Below the pieces are notes generated by a model, which saw only the letters and a program-made list of their open reading frames with translations, was not told the DNA's origin and ran no database searches. Made by a program: the position numbers and the translations under genes. Shown here in pieces: positions 8,506 through 17,535 of a stretch of DNA of 64,000 bases; position 1 is the first letter of the stretch, and each line of letters opens with the position of its first letter. Source of the stretch: CAVZVW01 sp963778845. Lineage in GTDB: Bacteria; Actinomycetota; Actinomycetes; Actinomycetales; Kineosporiaceae. The stretch spans positions 124,001-188,000 of the forward strand of contig CAVZVW010000005.1 in NCBI GenBank assembly GCA_963778845.1, in the 5' to 3' direction.

Positions 8506-9170
8506 GAGCGGTCCTGATCGCGCCGGCCGTAGGCCGCGTCCGCGCGTTGCGCCAGGCGGGCGGCGCGCCTGCGCTGCGTCCGGGGGCTCGTTGCCCGCAG
8601 CCGGGCCGCCTGGTGCACGTAGTCCAACCCGGTCACGACGGTCAAGGTGACGGCCAAAGCCATCACGACGACGGCCGCGGTGTGCCACGCACCCGGCAGC
8701 GGCAGCACGAACAGGGTGATCGCCAAGGCCTGCAGAGCCGTCTTCGCCTTGCCCCCGCGACCCGCCGGCATGACACCGTGCCGGATCACGACGAACCGGA
8801 GCACGGTGACGCCCACCTCGCGCACCAGCACCACCGCCGTCACCCACCACGCCAGCTCGCCCAGCAGCGAGAGCCCGACGAGGGCGGTGCCCACCAGCGC
8901 CTTGTCGGCGATCGGGTCCGCGATCTTGCCGACGTCCGTCACGAGGCCACGACTGCGGGCGAGCTCGCCGTCGAGGCGGTCGGTCACGACGGCCACGACG
9001 AACGTGACGGCGGCAGCCACGCGCCAGGCGGCTTCCTGACCGTCGCCATGCATGAGCAGCACGGCGAACACCGGGACGAGCAGCACTCGCAGCAGCGTGA
9101 GGGCGTTGGCTGCGTTCCAGGCGCTGACGCCGCGCGCGGGCAGCTGGGCAGCCGGGTCGACGCCGCTCAT
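8502..9170 (-). CDS. pgsA: CDP-diacylglycerol--glycerol-3-phosphate 3-phosphatidyltransferase
   Basis: This 222-residue integral membrane enzyme forms phosphatidylglycerol phosphate from CDP-diacylglycerol and glycerol 3-phosphate, the committed step to PG and cardiolipin. The CDP-alcohol phosphotransferase signature is complete: TDRLDGELARSRGLVTDVGK followed by IADPIADK (D-x2-D-G-x2-A-R-x8-G-x3-D-x3-D). Several hydrophobic helices surround it. Its ATG overlaps the rimO stop as ATGA, and its own stop overlaps the cinA start. The C-terminus is Arg-rich and probably cytosolic. Confidence 0.94.
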   Translation of the reverse strand: MSGVDPAAQLPARGVSAWNAANALTLLRVLLVPVFAVLLMHGDGQEAAWRVAAAVTFVVAVVTDRLDGELARSRGLVTDVGKIADPIADKALVGTALVGLSLLGELAWWVTAVVLVREVGVTVLRFVVIRHGVMPAGRGGKAKTALQALAITLFVLPLPGAWHTAAVVVMALAVTLTVVTGLDYVHQAARLRATSPRTQRRRAARLAQRADAAYGRRDQDRS

Positions 9171-10705
9171 CGCGGGCCCCGGTGGACGGCGGCCACGAGG
9201 TCGGGGCCCTCGCTGCCTGTCACGACCGCGCGCACGACCCGCCCGACGGGGACGTCGACCCCAGGCAGCCGCGTCACGCCGTCCACGTCGGGTCCCTGGT
9301 GGGCGGCGCGTCCCACCACGCCCGGGGCGGCGCGAGCACCATCGTCGTCGACCTCGACGGACTCGACCAGCACGTCGACGACCTCGCCCACCCGGTCCTC
9401 GGCCCGTTGCGCCATGAGCTCCTCGACGAGGACGCTCAGGCGAGCCACCCGAGAGGCGACCTCCTCGGCGTCATGCTTGCCGTCGAGCGAGCACGCCTGC
9501 GTCCCGTCCTCGTCGGAGTAGCCGAAGACCCCCACGACGTCCAGGCGGGCCCGAACGAGGAAGTCCTCGAGCTCCGCCACGTCGGCCTGCGTCTCACCCG
9601 GGAAGCCGACGATGACGTTCGAGCGAACCCCCGCCTGCGGGCAACGGCGGCGGATGTCGCCCAGCTGGGCCAGGAAGTCCTCGGTGCCGCCGAAGCGCCG
9701 CATGCGCCGCAGCACCGCCGGCGAGGAGTGCTGGAAAGACAGGTCGAAGTACGGCGCGACGCCCGGCGTGGTGGCGAGCACCTCGACGAGGCTCGGCCGC
9801 AGCTCGGCCGGCTGCAGGTAGGACACGCGCACGCGTTCCACGCCGGGTACGGACGCAAGGCGCGGCAGCAGCCCCTCGAGCAGGCGCAGGTCGCCGAGGT
9901 CCTTGCCGTAGGACGTGGAGTTCTCGCTCACGAGCAGGATCTCTCGAACCCCCCGCTCCACCAGCCACCGGGCCTCCTGCAGCACCTCGGCGGGCGAGCG
10001 GGACACGAACGCACCGCGGAACGCCGGGATGGCGCAGAACGTGCAGCGGCGGTCGCAACCGGAGGCCAGCTTCAGTGGCGCCCACGGGCGACCGTCGAGC
10101 AGGCGGCGGACGACGCGCGGGCCGCCCAGCCCGGTCGCGCCGTCCAGCCCGGTCGCGCCGTCCAGCCCGGTCGCGCCGTCCAGCGCGGTCGCGCCGTCCA
10201 GCCCGGTCGCGCCCTCGAGCCAGCCCGTGCCGCCCCGGTCGGATGCACCTCCTGGCGCTTCCCGCCTCGCCGACGGGGCCAGCGGAAGCAACAGGCGCCG
10301 GTCGCGCGGCACGTGCGACGCGGGCGCGCGCCCGTGCAGCACCGCGTCCAGGTGCGAGGACAGGTCGGCGTAGGAGTCGAACCCGAGCACTGCGTCGGCC
10401 TCGGGCAGCGACTCCGCGAGCTCTCTGCCGTAACGCTCGGCCAGGCAGCCGACCGCCACGACGGCGCGCGTGCGTGCGCCCGCGTCAGCGCGCAGGTCGG
10501 CGGCCTCGAGGAGGGTGTCGATCGAGTCCTTCTTCGCCTGCTCGACGAAGCCGCAGGTGTTGACGACCGCGACGTCGGCGTCGCGGGCGTCATCCACGAG
10601 CAGCCAGCCGGACGCCTCGAGCCGCCCGGCGAGCTCCTCGGAGTCGACCTCGTTCCGGGCGCACCCCAGGGTCACCATCGCGACCGTGCGGGTGGGGGAG
10701 GACAC
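9167..10705 (-). CDS. rimO: Ribosomal protein uS12 (S12) methylthiotransferase RimO
   Basis: This 512-residue radical-SAM methylthiotransferase modifies a conserved Asp of ribosomal protein S12. Domain order: an N-terminal UPF0004 domain with three Cys (VTLGCARNEVDSE, NTCGFVEQAKKDS, VGCLAERY); a radical-SAM core with the CDRRCTFC cluster motif (CxxxCxxC) and ENSTSYGKDLG; and a C-terminal TRAM domain. It is longer than most RimO proteins (about 430-490) because the linker between the first two domains holds five copies of a six-residue LDGATG repeat. It starts the overlapping run rimO-pgsA-cinA. Confidence 0.95.
   Translation of the reverse strand: MSSPTRTVAMVTLGCARNEVDSEELAGRLEASGWLLVDDARDADVAVVNTCGFVEQAKKDSIDTLLEAADLRADAGARTRAVVAVGCLAERYGRELAESLPEADAVLGFDSYADLSSHLDAVLHGRAPASHVPRDRRLLLPLAPSARREAPGGASDRGGTGWLEGATGLDGATALDGATGLDGATGLDGATGLGGPRVVRRLLDGRPWAPLKLASGCDRRCTFCAIPAFRGAFVSRSPAEVLQEARWLVERGVREILLVSENSTSYGKDLGDLRLLEGLLPRLASVPGVERVRVSYLQPAELRPSLVEVLATTPGVAPYFDLSFQHSSPAVLRRMRRFGGTEDFLAQLGDIRRRCPQAGVRSNVIVGFPGETQADVAELEDFLVRARLDVVGVFGYSDEDGTQACSLDGKHDAEEVASRVARLSVLVEELMAQRAEDRVGEVVDVLVESVEVDDDGARAAPGVVGRAAHQGPDVDGVTRLPGVDVPVGRVVRAVVTGSEGPDLVAAVHRGPR
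10127..10216. repeat. 18-bp minisatellite in the RimO linker
   Basis: Units starting at 10127, 10145, 10163, 10181 and 10199 repeat CAGCCCGGTCGCGCCGTC with single-base variants. Each encodes LDGATG (or GATALD) in rimO. The period of 18 keeps the frame, and copy number could vary without breaking the enzyme. Confidence 0.9.
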
Positions 10706-10726
10706 GTCGTCAGGGTATCGACGCGG

Positions 10727-11416
10727 TCAGACGTCGGCGGAGTCGTCCAGCAGGGCCCGCATCGGCCTGGTGGGCGGCAGCCAGGCGCCACCCTCGGGCA
10801 GGTTGTCCAGGCGGACCCTGGGCAGCGGCGAGGTGAATGCCCCCGGGACGTCCTCGAGGTCGACGAACTGCAGCAGCGGCGACTCCTGCGCATACCCGGC
10901 CACCTCGGCGAAGGAGAGCACGAGGACGTGCACGCCGTCGCGAGCCAGCGCCTCGAGAGGGTCCAGGAAGTTGCGGCCGTCACCGCTGGCGACGACCAGG
11001 CGGCGCAACCGGTGAGTCCGGGCCCGGTCGGCGATATGGCGCAACATGTCCGCGTCGATGTCGTCCTCGGGGCCCAGTTTCGGCCGGGCGAAGACGGCGT
11101 AGCCGAACGACCTGATCGCCTCGACCCACCCGCGCATCGTCACGGCGGCGCCCTGCGGCACGTTGGCGAACACGCAGCCCTCGACGGCGCGCTCCCCCGC
11201 CTCCGTCAGCAGCCAGCGGGCGACGGCGTCGAACCGGGGGCGCGAGGTCGGCGTCGGCCGTCCACCGATGACATTGGCGAGCGTCATGTCGATGTTCGGC
11301 GCGTCCCACACAAGGAGGTCCAGCTCGGCCCTGAGCTCCTCGGGCCGGCTCTCATCCGTCGCGACCGCCCCGGGCGTGGCCTGCTCGTCAACCCATGCGT
11401 GCTGCGAGGACTCCAC
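10727..11416 (-). CDS. NYN domain-containing (PIN-like) putative ribonuclease
   Basis: This 229-residue protein is a NYN/LabA-like PIN-fold protein. Acidic metal-binding residues are visible at LLVWDAPNIDM (about 34-44), DDIDADMLRHIADRA (Asp pair) and RLVVASGDGRNF (SGDGDF-like motif), the usual NYN pattern. Such proteins are predicted metal-dependent RNases. The GTG start gives the longest open frame with a Glu/Ser-rich lead-in. It precedes rimO on the same strand by 21 bases and may be co-transcribed. The RNA substrate is unknown. Confidence 0.8.
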   Translation of the reverse strand: MESSQHAWVDEQATPGAVATDESRPEELRAELDLLVWDAPNIDMTLANVIGGRPTPTSRPRFDAVARWLLTEAGERAVEGCVFANVPQGAAVTMRGWVEAIRSFGYAVFARPKLGPEDDIDADMLRHIADRARTHRLRRLVVASGDGRNFLDPLEALARDGVHVLVLSFAEVAGYAQESPLLQFVDLEDVPGAFTSPLPRVRLDNLPEGGAWLPPTRPMRALLDDSADV

Positions 11417-11487
11417 ACAGGCAGCCTATCCGCCCGTGTCGACTGCGCCCCGCCGACTGCGGCCGCTGCCGACGAGCCGGCTCCACC

Positions 11488-12690
11488 TCACGGCGGCAGG
11501 GCCCACGACCCCACGCCGTGCCAGACCATGACCACCCAGCAGACCTGCAGGGCCAGGCAGGCGACCCCCCACGCCACCGCCACCCGGGTGCGCGCCAGCC
11601 CCATCGCCGTCCAGATCCCGAACGCGAGCAGCAGGTAGCGGGCCACGCTCGTGGTAGGGGCGACGACGGCAGCGACGTAGCCCAGGCAGGCGAGCGTCCA
11701 CACCCGAAGCTCCAGGGGCAGCAGGCGTCCGGGCCCGACGAGCACCGGCAGGGCCGCCGCACAGGCCAGCACCACGAGCCCGAGCACGGCCGGGACGAGC
11801 GGGGCGTGGCGGTGTGCGACAAGCCACCACGGCTCGAAGGCGGTCAGGGGGACGCCGGGTCTCCACGCGCGCATCGTCGCCAGGTACGCCCCCGGCACCC
11901 CGGTCAGCCGGTCGACCACGAACGGCCAGGCCGGGACGGCGACCAGGCACGACGCAACGAGGGTCGCCTGGGCCACCCGCTCACGGCCCTTCGGCCACCC
12001 CGACGCGCGCCACGCAAGGGTGAGCAGCACCACCACGGTCAGCGCCATGGCCGCTCCGAGCGGGCGCGTGACGCCGAGCACCAGCACGGGTACGCACGCG
12101 CCGAGGTAACGGCGTCGCCGGATGAGCAGGAGCCCAGCCAGCACCACGACGGCGGCAAGAGCCTCCGAGTACAGCAGCTGCAGCACGACCGCGGTCGGCG
12201 CGACGCACCACAGGACGACGGCGCGAAGCGCGCGCGGGTGGTCGCCGTGCCCGTCGGTGTGCGCGGCGAGCCCGTCGGCGACCAGGCGGTAGAGCAGGAG
12301 GGCGGCCACGGTGCCGAGGAGGGGGTTCAGGACGGCGCTGACCGCCGCCACCGGCAAGCCGCTCACCCGCGACAGGGCCGCGATCGTCACGGGGTAGGCG
12401 GGGTAGAAGGCCCACGCGCTGAACCCGATCGACCCGTCCTGCGCCCGCGGAAGGCTCGCAGGGTAGCCGTGGGCGACGATCTGCTGGTACCACCCGCCGT
12501 CCCACAGCGACAGCTCGGTCAGCACGGGGATCGGTGCCACCCGACCGGCCGGCGCCGGGGCCCACCGCGCCACGGCGACCAGGAGTGCCAGCGAGAGCAG
12601 GCGGGCCGCGAGGCTCGCTGCGACCACAGTGACCCACCAGGGCGCGCGGCGCAGCCACGCCAGGCTCAGTCGCCCTCCCCCGGCTCCCAC
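11488..12690 (-). CDS. Multi-spanning membrane glycosyltransferase (PIG-V/mannosyltransferase-like)
   Basis: This is a ~400-residue protein with about ten hydrophobic helices. The luminal-loop motif LSLWDGGWYQQIVAHGYP near residue 60 is characteristic of polyprenol-phosphate-mannose-dependent GT-C enzymes of the PIG-V type. It probably adds mannose to an extracytoplasmic lipid or protein acceptor. The start is uncertain: GTG at 12690 overlaps the ftsK end by 25 bases, while a non-standard CTG would begin at the ftsK stop (12669). A start inside the first helix (GTG in WVTVV) would lose the N-terminus. It lies directly downstream of ftsK. Confidence 0.75.
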   Translation of the reverse strand: MGAGGGRLSLAWLRRAPWWVTVVAASLAARLLSLALLVAVARWAPAPAGRVAPIPVLTELSLWDGGWYQQIVAHGYPASLPRAQDGSIGFSAWAFYPAYPVTIAALSRVSGLPVAAVSAVLNPLLGTVAALLLYRLVADGLAAHTDGHGDHPRALRAVVLWCVAPTAVVLQLLYSEALAAVVVLAGLLLIRRRRYLGACVPVLVLGVTRPLGAAMALTVVVLLTLAWRASGWPKGRERVAQATLVASCLVAVPAWPFVVDRLTGVPGAYLATMRAWRPGVPLTAFEPWWLVAHRHAPLVPAVLGLVVLACAAALPVLVGPGRLLPLELRVWTLACLGYVAAVVAPTTSVARYLLLAFGIWTAMGLARTRVAVAWGVACLALQVCWVVMVWHGVGSWALPP

Positions 12691-15380
12691 AGGTCCTCGA
12701 CCGCGCCGGCGTCGTCGTCCGGCGGGTCCTCGCCGCGCATGAGGGCCTGCGTCGCCAGCAGGTCGTCGGGCTTGACGAGCACGTCGCGCGCCTTGCTGCC
12801 CTCGCTGGGGCCGACCACGCCGCGCGACTCCAGCAGGTCCATGAGCCTGCCCGCCTTCGCGAAGCCGACCCGCAGCTTGCGCTGGAGCATCGACGTCGAA
12901 CCGAACTGGGTCGTCACCACCAGCTCGGCGGCCTGCAGCAGCAGGTCGAGGTCGTCGCCGATGTCGTCGTCCACCTGCTTGCGCGCCGCCGGCGCCGCGA
13001 CGTCGTCGCGGTAGCTTGCCTGCAGCTGGCCCTTGACGTGGGCGATCACCTTGTGGATCTCGGTCTCGGTGACCCACGCTCCCTGCACGCGCATCGGCTT
13101 GCTGGCGCCCATGGGCAGGAACAGCCCGTCCCCCTGCCCGATGAGCTTCTCGGCCCCCGGCTGGTCCAGCACGACGCGGGAGTCGGTGACCGACGAGGTG
13201 GCGAACGCCATCCGGCTGGGAACGTTGGCCTTGATCAGCCCTGTGACGACGTCGACGCTCGGCCGCTGGGTGGCGAGCACGAGGTGGATGCCGGCGGCCC
13301 GGGCGAGCTGGGTGATCCGCACGATCGAGTCCTCGACGTCGCGCGGGGCCACCATCATCAGGTCGGCGAGCTCGTCGACCATGACCAGCAGGTACGGGTA
13401 GGGGTCGAGCCGGCGCTGGCTGCCCGGCGGAGGGGTGAGCCGCCGCTGCCTGACGGCCTTGTTGAAGTCGTCGATGTGCTTGAAGCCGAAGGCCGCGAGG
13501 TCGTCGTAGCGGGCGTCCATCTCCTTGACCACCCACTGGAGGGCCTCCGCGGCCTTCTTCGGGCTGGTGATGATCGGCGTGATGAGGTGCGGGATGCCGT
13601 CGTAGGCGGTCAGCTCGACCCGCTTGGGGTCGACGAGCACCATGCGCACCTCGTCCGGCGTCGACCGCATGAGAATGGAGGTGATCATCGAGTTGACGAA
13701 GCTGGACTTGCCTGCCCCCGTCGCCCCCGCGACGAGCAGGTGCGGCATCTTGGCGAGGTTGGCCACCACGTAGCCGCCCTCGACGTCCTTGCCGACACCG
13801 ATCATCAACGGGTGCTCGTACCGCCGGGCGGCCGGGCTGCGCAGCACGTCGCCCAGGGAGACCGTCTCGCGGTCGGCGTTCGGGATCTCGATGCCGATGG
13901 CCGAGCGGCCGGGGATCGGCGAGAGGATCCGCACGTCTGCGCTCGCGACCGCGTAGGCGATGTTCCTGCTGAGCGCGGTCACGCGCTCGACCTTCACGGC
14001 GGGGCCCAGCTCGACCTCGTACCGGGTGACCGTCGGGCCCCGCGAGAACCCCGTGACCTGGGCGTCGATCTCGAACTGCTCCAACACGGTGCTCAAGGCC
14101 TCGACGACGCGGTCGTTCGCCCCGCTGCGAGCCTTGTGCGGGCTGCCGGGCGCCAGGATCTCCGACGGCGGCAGCGTGTACGTGACGTCGCCGGAGAGCA
14201 GCAGCTGCTCCGCGCGCCGTGGCAGCTGGGTCGTCGGGGGCGGCTCGAGGCCCGCGCCGCGCTCAGCCGGCGCCGACGTCCTCGCACCCGCCGCGACTCC
14301 TTCGGCGCCGCCCGCGCCGCCACCGGACGGCGCCACCACAGGCACCTCGCCTGTCTGGTCGGCCGCGCCGGCCGGCTGTCCGGCCACCGGGCGGCGTTCT
14401 CCCGGCCGTGGTCCGGCAGCCGACGACGTCGTGACCGCCTGTTCGAAGGCCTCGTCGCCGGCGTGCCCGCGCAGCAGGCGGGTCCTGCGGACGCCGTGGC
14501 GCACCGGCGTGGTGTCGCCGTCCGTCTCGGTTCCCGGCCGCGGGCGCCGCAGCCCCAGGCGTTCGGCCAGGGCCGTCGTCCTCGACGGGATGGCGTGCAC
14601 CGGCGTCCCGGTGACGACGAGCACGCCGAACAACGCGACCAGGGCGAGCAGGAGCGCGGCGACCCAGGCGGTGACCGCACTCTCCAGGGGCGAGGACGCC
14701 AGGAAGCCCACGACCCCGCCGGCCTGCTGCACGGCGCGTGCGCCGCCGGACGGGCTCGGCAGCCCGGCCGCCAGATGGACCAGCCCCGTGGTCGCGACGG
14801 TCACGGCGACGAGGCCGATCCCGATGCGGTTGGTGCTGCGAAGGCTCTCGGGCGTGCGCAGCAGGCGCAGGCCGAGCAGCAGCAGGACCAGGGGAAGCAG
14901 CAGGCCGACCCTGCCGACGCTGCCGGCGACGATTGTGTGGATCACGTCGCCGACCGGACCCGGCAGCCGCCACCACTCCCTCGCTGCAACGACGACGGCC
15001 AGCCCGATGAGGAACAGCCCCACACCGTCGCGCCGATGCGCGGGGTCCAGGTCGCGCGCGCCGCGGCCGACTCGCCGGGCGAGCCCCCCCACCAGGTGCG
15101 CCAGGCCCATCCACAGTCCCCTGACCATGGAGAAGGGGATGGGGAGCCCGGTCGGACGACCGGCGTGGCGGCGTGACCGGTCGCGCGTGGCGCGGCTGCG
15201 CCCGCCCTGCCGGCTCCTGCGCGTCGTACCGGCTCGCGTCGAGGTGGCGCGGCCGCGCCCGTCGGCGGTGGTGGTGCGGCTGCGCCCGTTCGTGGAGGAC
15301 CCTCGCGCGGCCGACTCGCCTGCGCGGGGCGTGGAGCCGCCGCCACCACGCCCGCCGGGGGAAGACGTGCGGGTCGCCAT
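12666..15380 (-). CDS. ftsK: DNA translocase FtsK/SpoIIIE
   Basis: This 904-residue septal DNA pump moves and resolves chromosomes at division. It has a basic Ser/Thr/Arg-rich N-terminus (1-80), then four or five membrane helices (about 120-265), a low-complexity linker, and the RecA-like motor. Walker A reads GATGAGKS at about 552-559, Walker B lies in LLVMVDELADLMM, and a winged-helix gamma domain (TSMLQRKLRVGFAKAGRLMDLLE) binds KOPS-like sites. The ATG at 15380 is chosen because it gives the known N-terminal layout; the open frame continues much farther upstream without FtsK character. The C-terminus is acidic. Confidence 0.94.
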   Translation of the reverse strand: MATRTSSPGGRGGGGSTPRAGESAARGSSTNGRSRTTTADGRGRATSTRAGTTRRSRQGGRSRATRDRSRRHAGRPTGLPIPFSMVRGLWMGLAHLVGGLARRVGRGARDLDPAHRRDGVGLFLIGLAVVVAAREWWRLPGPVGDVIHTIVAGSVGRVGLLLPLVLLLLGLRLLRTPESLRSTNRIGIGLVAVTVATTGLVHLAAGLPSPSGGARAVQQAGGVVGFLASSPLESAVTAWVAALLLALVALFGVLVVTGTPVHAIPSRTTALAERLGLRRPRPGTETDGDTTPVRHGVRRTRLLRGHAGDEAFEQAVTTSSAAGPRPGERRPVAGQPAGAADQTGEVPVVAPSGGGAGGAEGVAAGARTSAPAERGAGLEPPPTTQLPRRAEQLLLSGDVTYTLPPSEILAPGSPHKARSGANDRVVEALSTVLEQFEIDAQVTGFSRGPTVTRYEVELGPAVKVERVTALSRNIAYAVASADVRILSPIPGRSAIGIEIPNADRETVSLGDVLRSPAARRYEHPLMIGVGKDVEGGYVVANLAKMPHLLVAGATGAGKSSFVNSMITSILMRSTPDEVRMVLVDPKRVELTAYDGIPHLITPIITSPKKAAEALQWVVKEMDARYDDLAAFGFKHIDDFNKAVRQRRLTPPPGSQRRLDPYPYLLVMVDELADLMMVAPRDVEDSIVRITQLARAAGIHLVLATQRPSVDVVTGLIKANVPSRMAFATSSVTDSRVVLDQPGAEKLIGQGDGLFLPMGASKPMRVQGAWVTETEIHKVIAHVKGQLQASYRDDVAAPAARKQVDDDIGDDLDLLLQAAELVVTTQFGSTSMLQRKLRVGFAKAGRLMDLLESRGVVGPSEGSKARDVLVKPDDLLATQALMRGEDPPDDDAGAVEDLWEPGEGD

Positions 15381-15613
15381 GATGGCGAGGCTACGCGACC
15401 TGTCCGGCGCAGACGGGGATCGCCACGCCCTCGCGGTGTGACGCGCCGCCGAGCGGCCCCGGCCACACCGGGCCAGCTGCGGCACGGGGACGCGTGCATG
15501 CGCCCGGTGCCTTCCACGCCCGGATCGTGCGAGAGACGTGCCACATGGCACCCCTGATCTCGCACCTTGGCACTCGTCTCCGCAGCGCACCGGGCCCAGT
15601 GGGCCCGGGTTGG

Positions 15614-16573
15614 TCAACCGAGGCTGGTCGCCCTGCGGGCGGCCCGCAGCGCGACGGCGATGTCCGCGGCGACGGCGGCGTTGTTGCGCACGAGGGCGAT
15701 GTTGGCCTCGAGGCTGCGCCCTTGCGCCAGCTCGTTGATCCGGGCCAGCAGGAAGGGCGTCACGTCCTTGCGCGTGACGCCGGCACGGTCGGCATCCGCC
15801 AACGCCTCGGCGACCCAGCGGTCGACCTCGGCGCCGGCCAGCGCATGCTCGACCGGGATCGGGTTGGCGACCAGCACACCCCCGCGCATGCCCAGCCGGC
15901 GGTGCTCGCCGAGCACGACGGCGAGCTCGGCGGCGGTGTCGACCCGGTGGTCGACCGGCAACCCGCTGCCCCGGCTGAAGAAGGCCGGGAACTGCCCGGT
16001 GCCGAAGCCGATGACGGGGACGCCGTGCGTCTCGAGCACCTCCAGCGTCTTGGGCAGGTCGAGGATCGACTTCGCCCCGGCGCAGACGACGGTCACGGGC
16101 GTGCTTCCCAGCTCGACGAGGTCGGCCGAGACGTCGAACGTGTGCTCGGCGTTGCGATGGACCCCGCCGATGCCACCGGTGGCGAATATCTCGATTCCGG
16201 CCAGGTGCGCGAGGTACATCGTGGCGGCCACCGTGGTCCCCGCCGTCGCCCCGCGCGCGCACAGCAGCGGCAGGTCCCTGCGCGAGGCCTTCGCGACGTC
16301 CCCTCCACCCGCCAGCCTGTCCAGGGCCTGCCCGTCCAGCCCGACCCGCACCCGGCCGTCGACCAGCGCGATCGTCGCCGGAACGCCACCGTGCTCACGG
16401 ACCACGGCCTCGACGGCACGGGCTGTCTGCACGTTCTGCGGGAACGGCATCCCATGGCTGATGATCGTCGACTCCAGCGCAACGACCGGCCCGCCGACCT
16501 CGAGGGCGGCCACCACCTCGGGGGCCACCTCCAGGGCCGGGTGAACGGCGTGGCCGGGCATCAGGCTCGTCAT
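15614..16573 (-). CDS. psuG: Pseudouridine-5'-phosphate glycosidase
   Basis: This 319-residue enzyme splits pseudouridine 5'-phosphate into uracil and ribose 5-phosphate. Family-defining text is present: VVALESTIISHGMPFPQN at about 30-47, GATAGTTVAATMYLAHLAGI, FATGGIGGVHR, VCAGAKSILDLPKTLE and NPIPVEHAL. Its ATG overlaps the psuK stop as ATGA, so both are translated together. The whole run dapA-rnj-psuK-psuG is on one strand without gaps. Family and reaction are certain; the link to RNase J is discussed in the findings. Confidence 0.96.
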   Translation of the reverse strand: MTSLMPGHAVHPALEVAPEVVAALEVGGPVVALESTIISHGMPFPQNVQTARAVEAVVREHGGVPATIALVDGRVRVGLDGQALDRLAGGGDVAKASRRDLPLLCARGATAGTTVAATMYLAHLAGIEIFATGGIGGVHRNAEHTFDVSADLVELGSTPVTVVCAGAKSILDLPKTLEVLETHGVPVIGFGTGQFPAFFSRGSGLPVDHRVDTAAELAVVLGEHRRLGMRGGVLVANPIPVEHALAGAEVDRWVAEALADADRAGVTRKDVTPFLLARINELAQGRSLEANIALVRNNAAVAADIAVALRAARRATSLG

Positions 16574-17535
16574 GGCCCCTCCTTCGCCAGGGTGCGCTCG
16601 ACGGCGGCGGCATCGAGGTCCGGCCGCACGCTGTGCTCGCTCTCGACCGTCAGAGCGGCCGCGGCGCTCCCCCGGCGCACCGCATCGCCCAGGCTCGACC
16701 CGGCGGCCAGGGCCACGAGGGTGCCGGCGACGAGGGCGTCGCCGGCACCGGTGACGTCGACCGGACTGGCGGGAACGGCCGGGACCTCCCAGGTCCCGGC
16801 GGCGTCGCAGACGACCGCACCGCGAGCACCGAGGGTCAGTACCACCGCTCGAGCCCCGGCATCGCGCAGCGCCTGAGCGCGGGCAGGCGCGTCGGCCGGC
16901 ACCTCACGACGGTGGTGGGCCAGCCAGGCTCCGGCCTCGTCGGCGTTGCAGAAGAGCACGCTCGTCCCCGCCAGCGTCGCCGGCAGTCGGGTGACCTTGG
17001 GCGCGGAGACGGCGTCGACGGCCAGCCGAACATCGCCGCTGCCCGCGCGGGCGAGGGCCTCCTGCAGAACGACCGCGCCGAGGTTGCAGTCCAGCAGCAG
17101 CCAACCGCCGGCACGCGCAGGTTCCCGGGCCGGCCATACCCCGTCGAGGTCGCCGACACCGACCTCGTCCAGCACGTCCATCACGGCGGCTGCGATCACG
17201 AGCTCCCCGTGGTGGTCGAGCACCGCGACGTACTGGGCCGTCGTTCGGCCCGGCACGGTGCGCACAGCCGTGGCGTCCACCCCCACCGTCGCCAGGTGTC
17301 CGAGCAGCGCCCGGCCGTCGGCGTCGTCCCCCACGCACGAGCAGAGGCGGACGCGCGCGCCGAGCCGGGCCAGGTTCTCGGCGACGTTGCGGGCGACACC
17401 GCCGAAGGACGCCGCAGCGCGAGCCGGGTTCGACGTCGCCGCGACCGCGGGACCCACCAGGTACAGCTTGCGGTCCACGACGGCGCCGCCGACACAGGTG
17501 ATCCCGGGCGCGGGCCGCGCACCGGTGACGTTCAC
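16570..17535 (-). CDS. psuK: PfkB-family carbohydrate kinase, probable pseudouridine kinase
   Basis: This 321-residue ribokinase-fold kinase has an N-terminal substrate-binding GGVARNVAENLARLGA and a C-terminal ATP/catalytic motif DVTGAGDALVAGTL with the catalytic Asp. Adjacency to psuG points to phosphorylation of pseudouridine to its 5'-phosphate, which PsuG then cleaves. The GTG start shares GTGA with the RNase J stop, and the stop shares ATGA with psuG. The substrate is inferred from context; PfkB family membership is clear. Confidence 0.88.
   Translation of the reverse strand: MNVTGARPAPGITCVGGAVVDRKLYLVGPAVAATSNPARAAASFGGVARNVAENLARLGARVRLCSCVGDDADGRALLGHLATVGVDATAVRTVPGRTTAQYVAVLDHHGELVIAAAVMDVLDEVGVGDLDGVWPAREPARAGGWLLLDCNLGAVVLQEALARAGSGDVRLAVDAVSAPKVTRLPATLAGTSVLFCNADEAGAWLAHHRREVPADAPARAQALRDAGARAVVLTLGARGAVVCDAAGTWEVPAVPASPVDVTGAGDALVAGTLVALAAGSSLGDAVRRGSAAAALTVESEHSVRPDLDAAAVERTLAKEGP

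Noticed and set aside
15538..15551. GTGCCACATGGCAC inverted repeat upstream of ftsK as an operator
   Set aside because: Short arms (6 bases), no second copy, and no clear promoter geometry; chance symmetry cannot be excluded in GC-rich DNA.
15381..16262. A ~290-codon N-terminal extension of ftsK
   Set aside because: It lies antisense/out of frame over psuG and has no FtsK features; the ATG at 15380 gives the known architecture.
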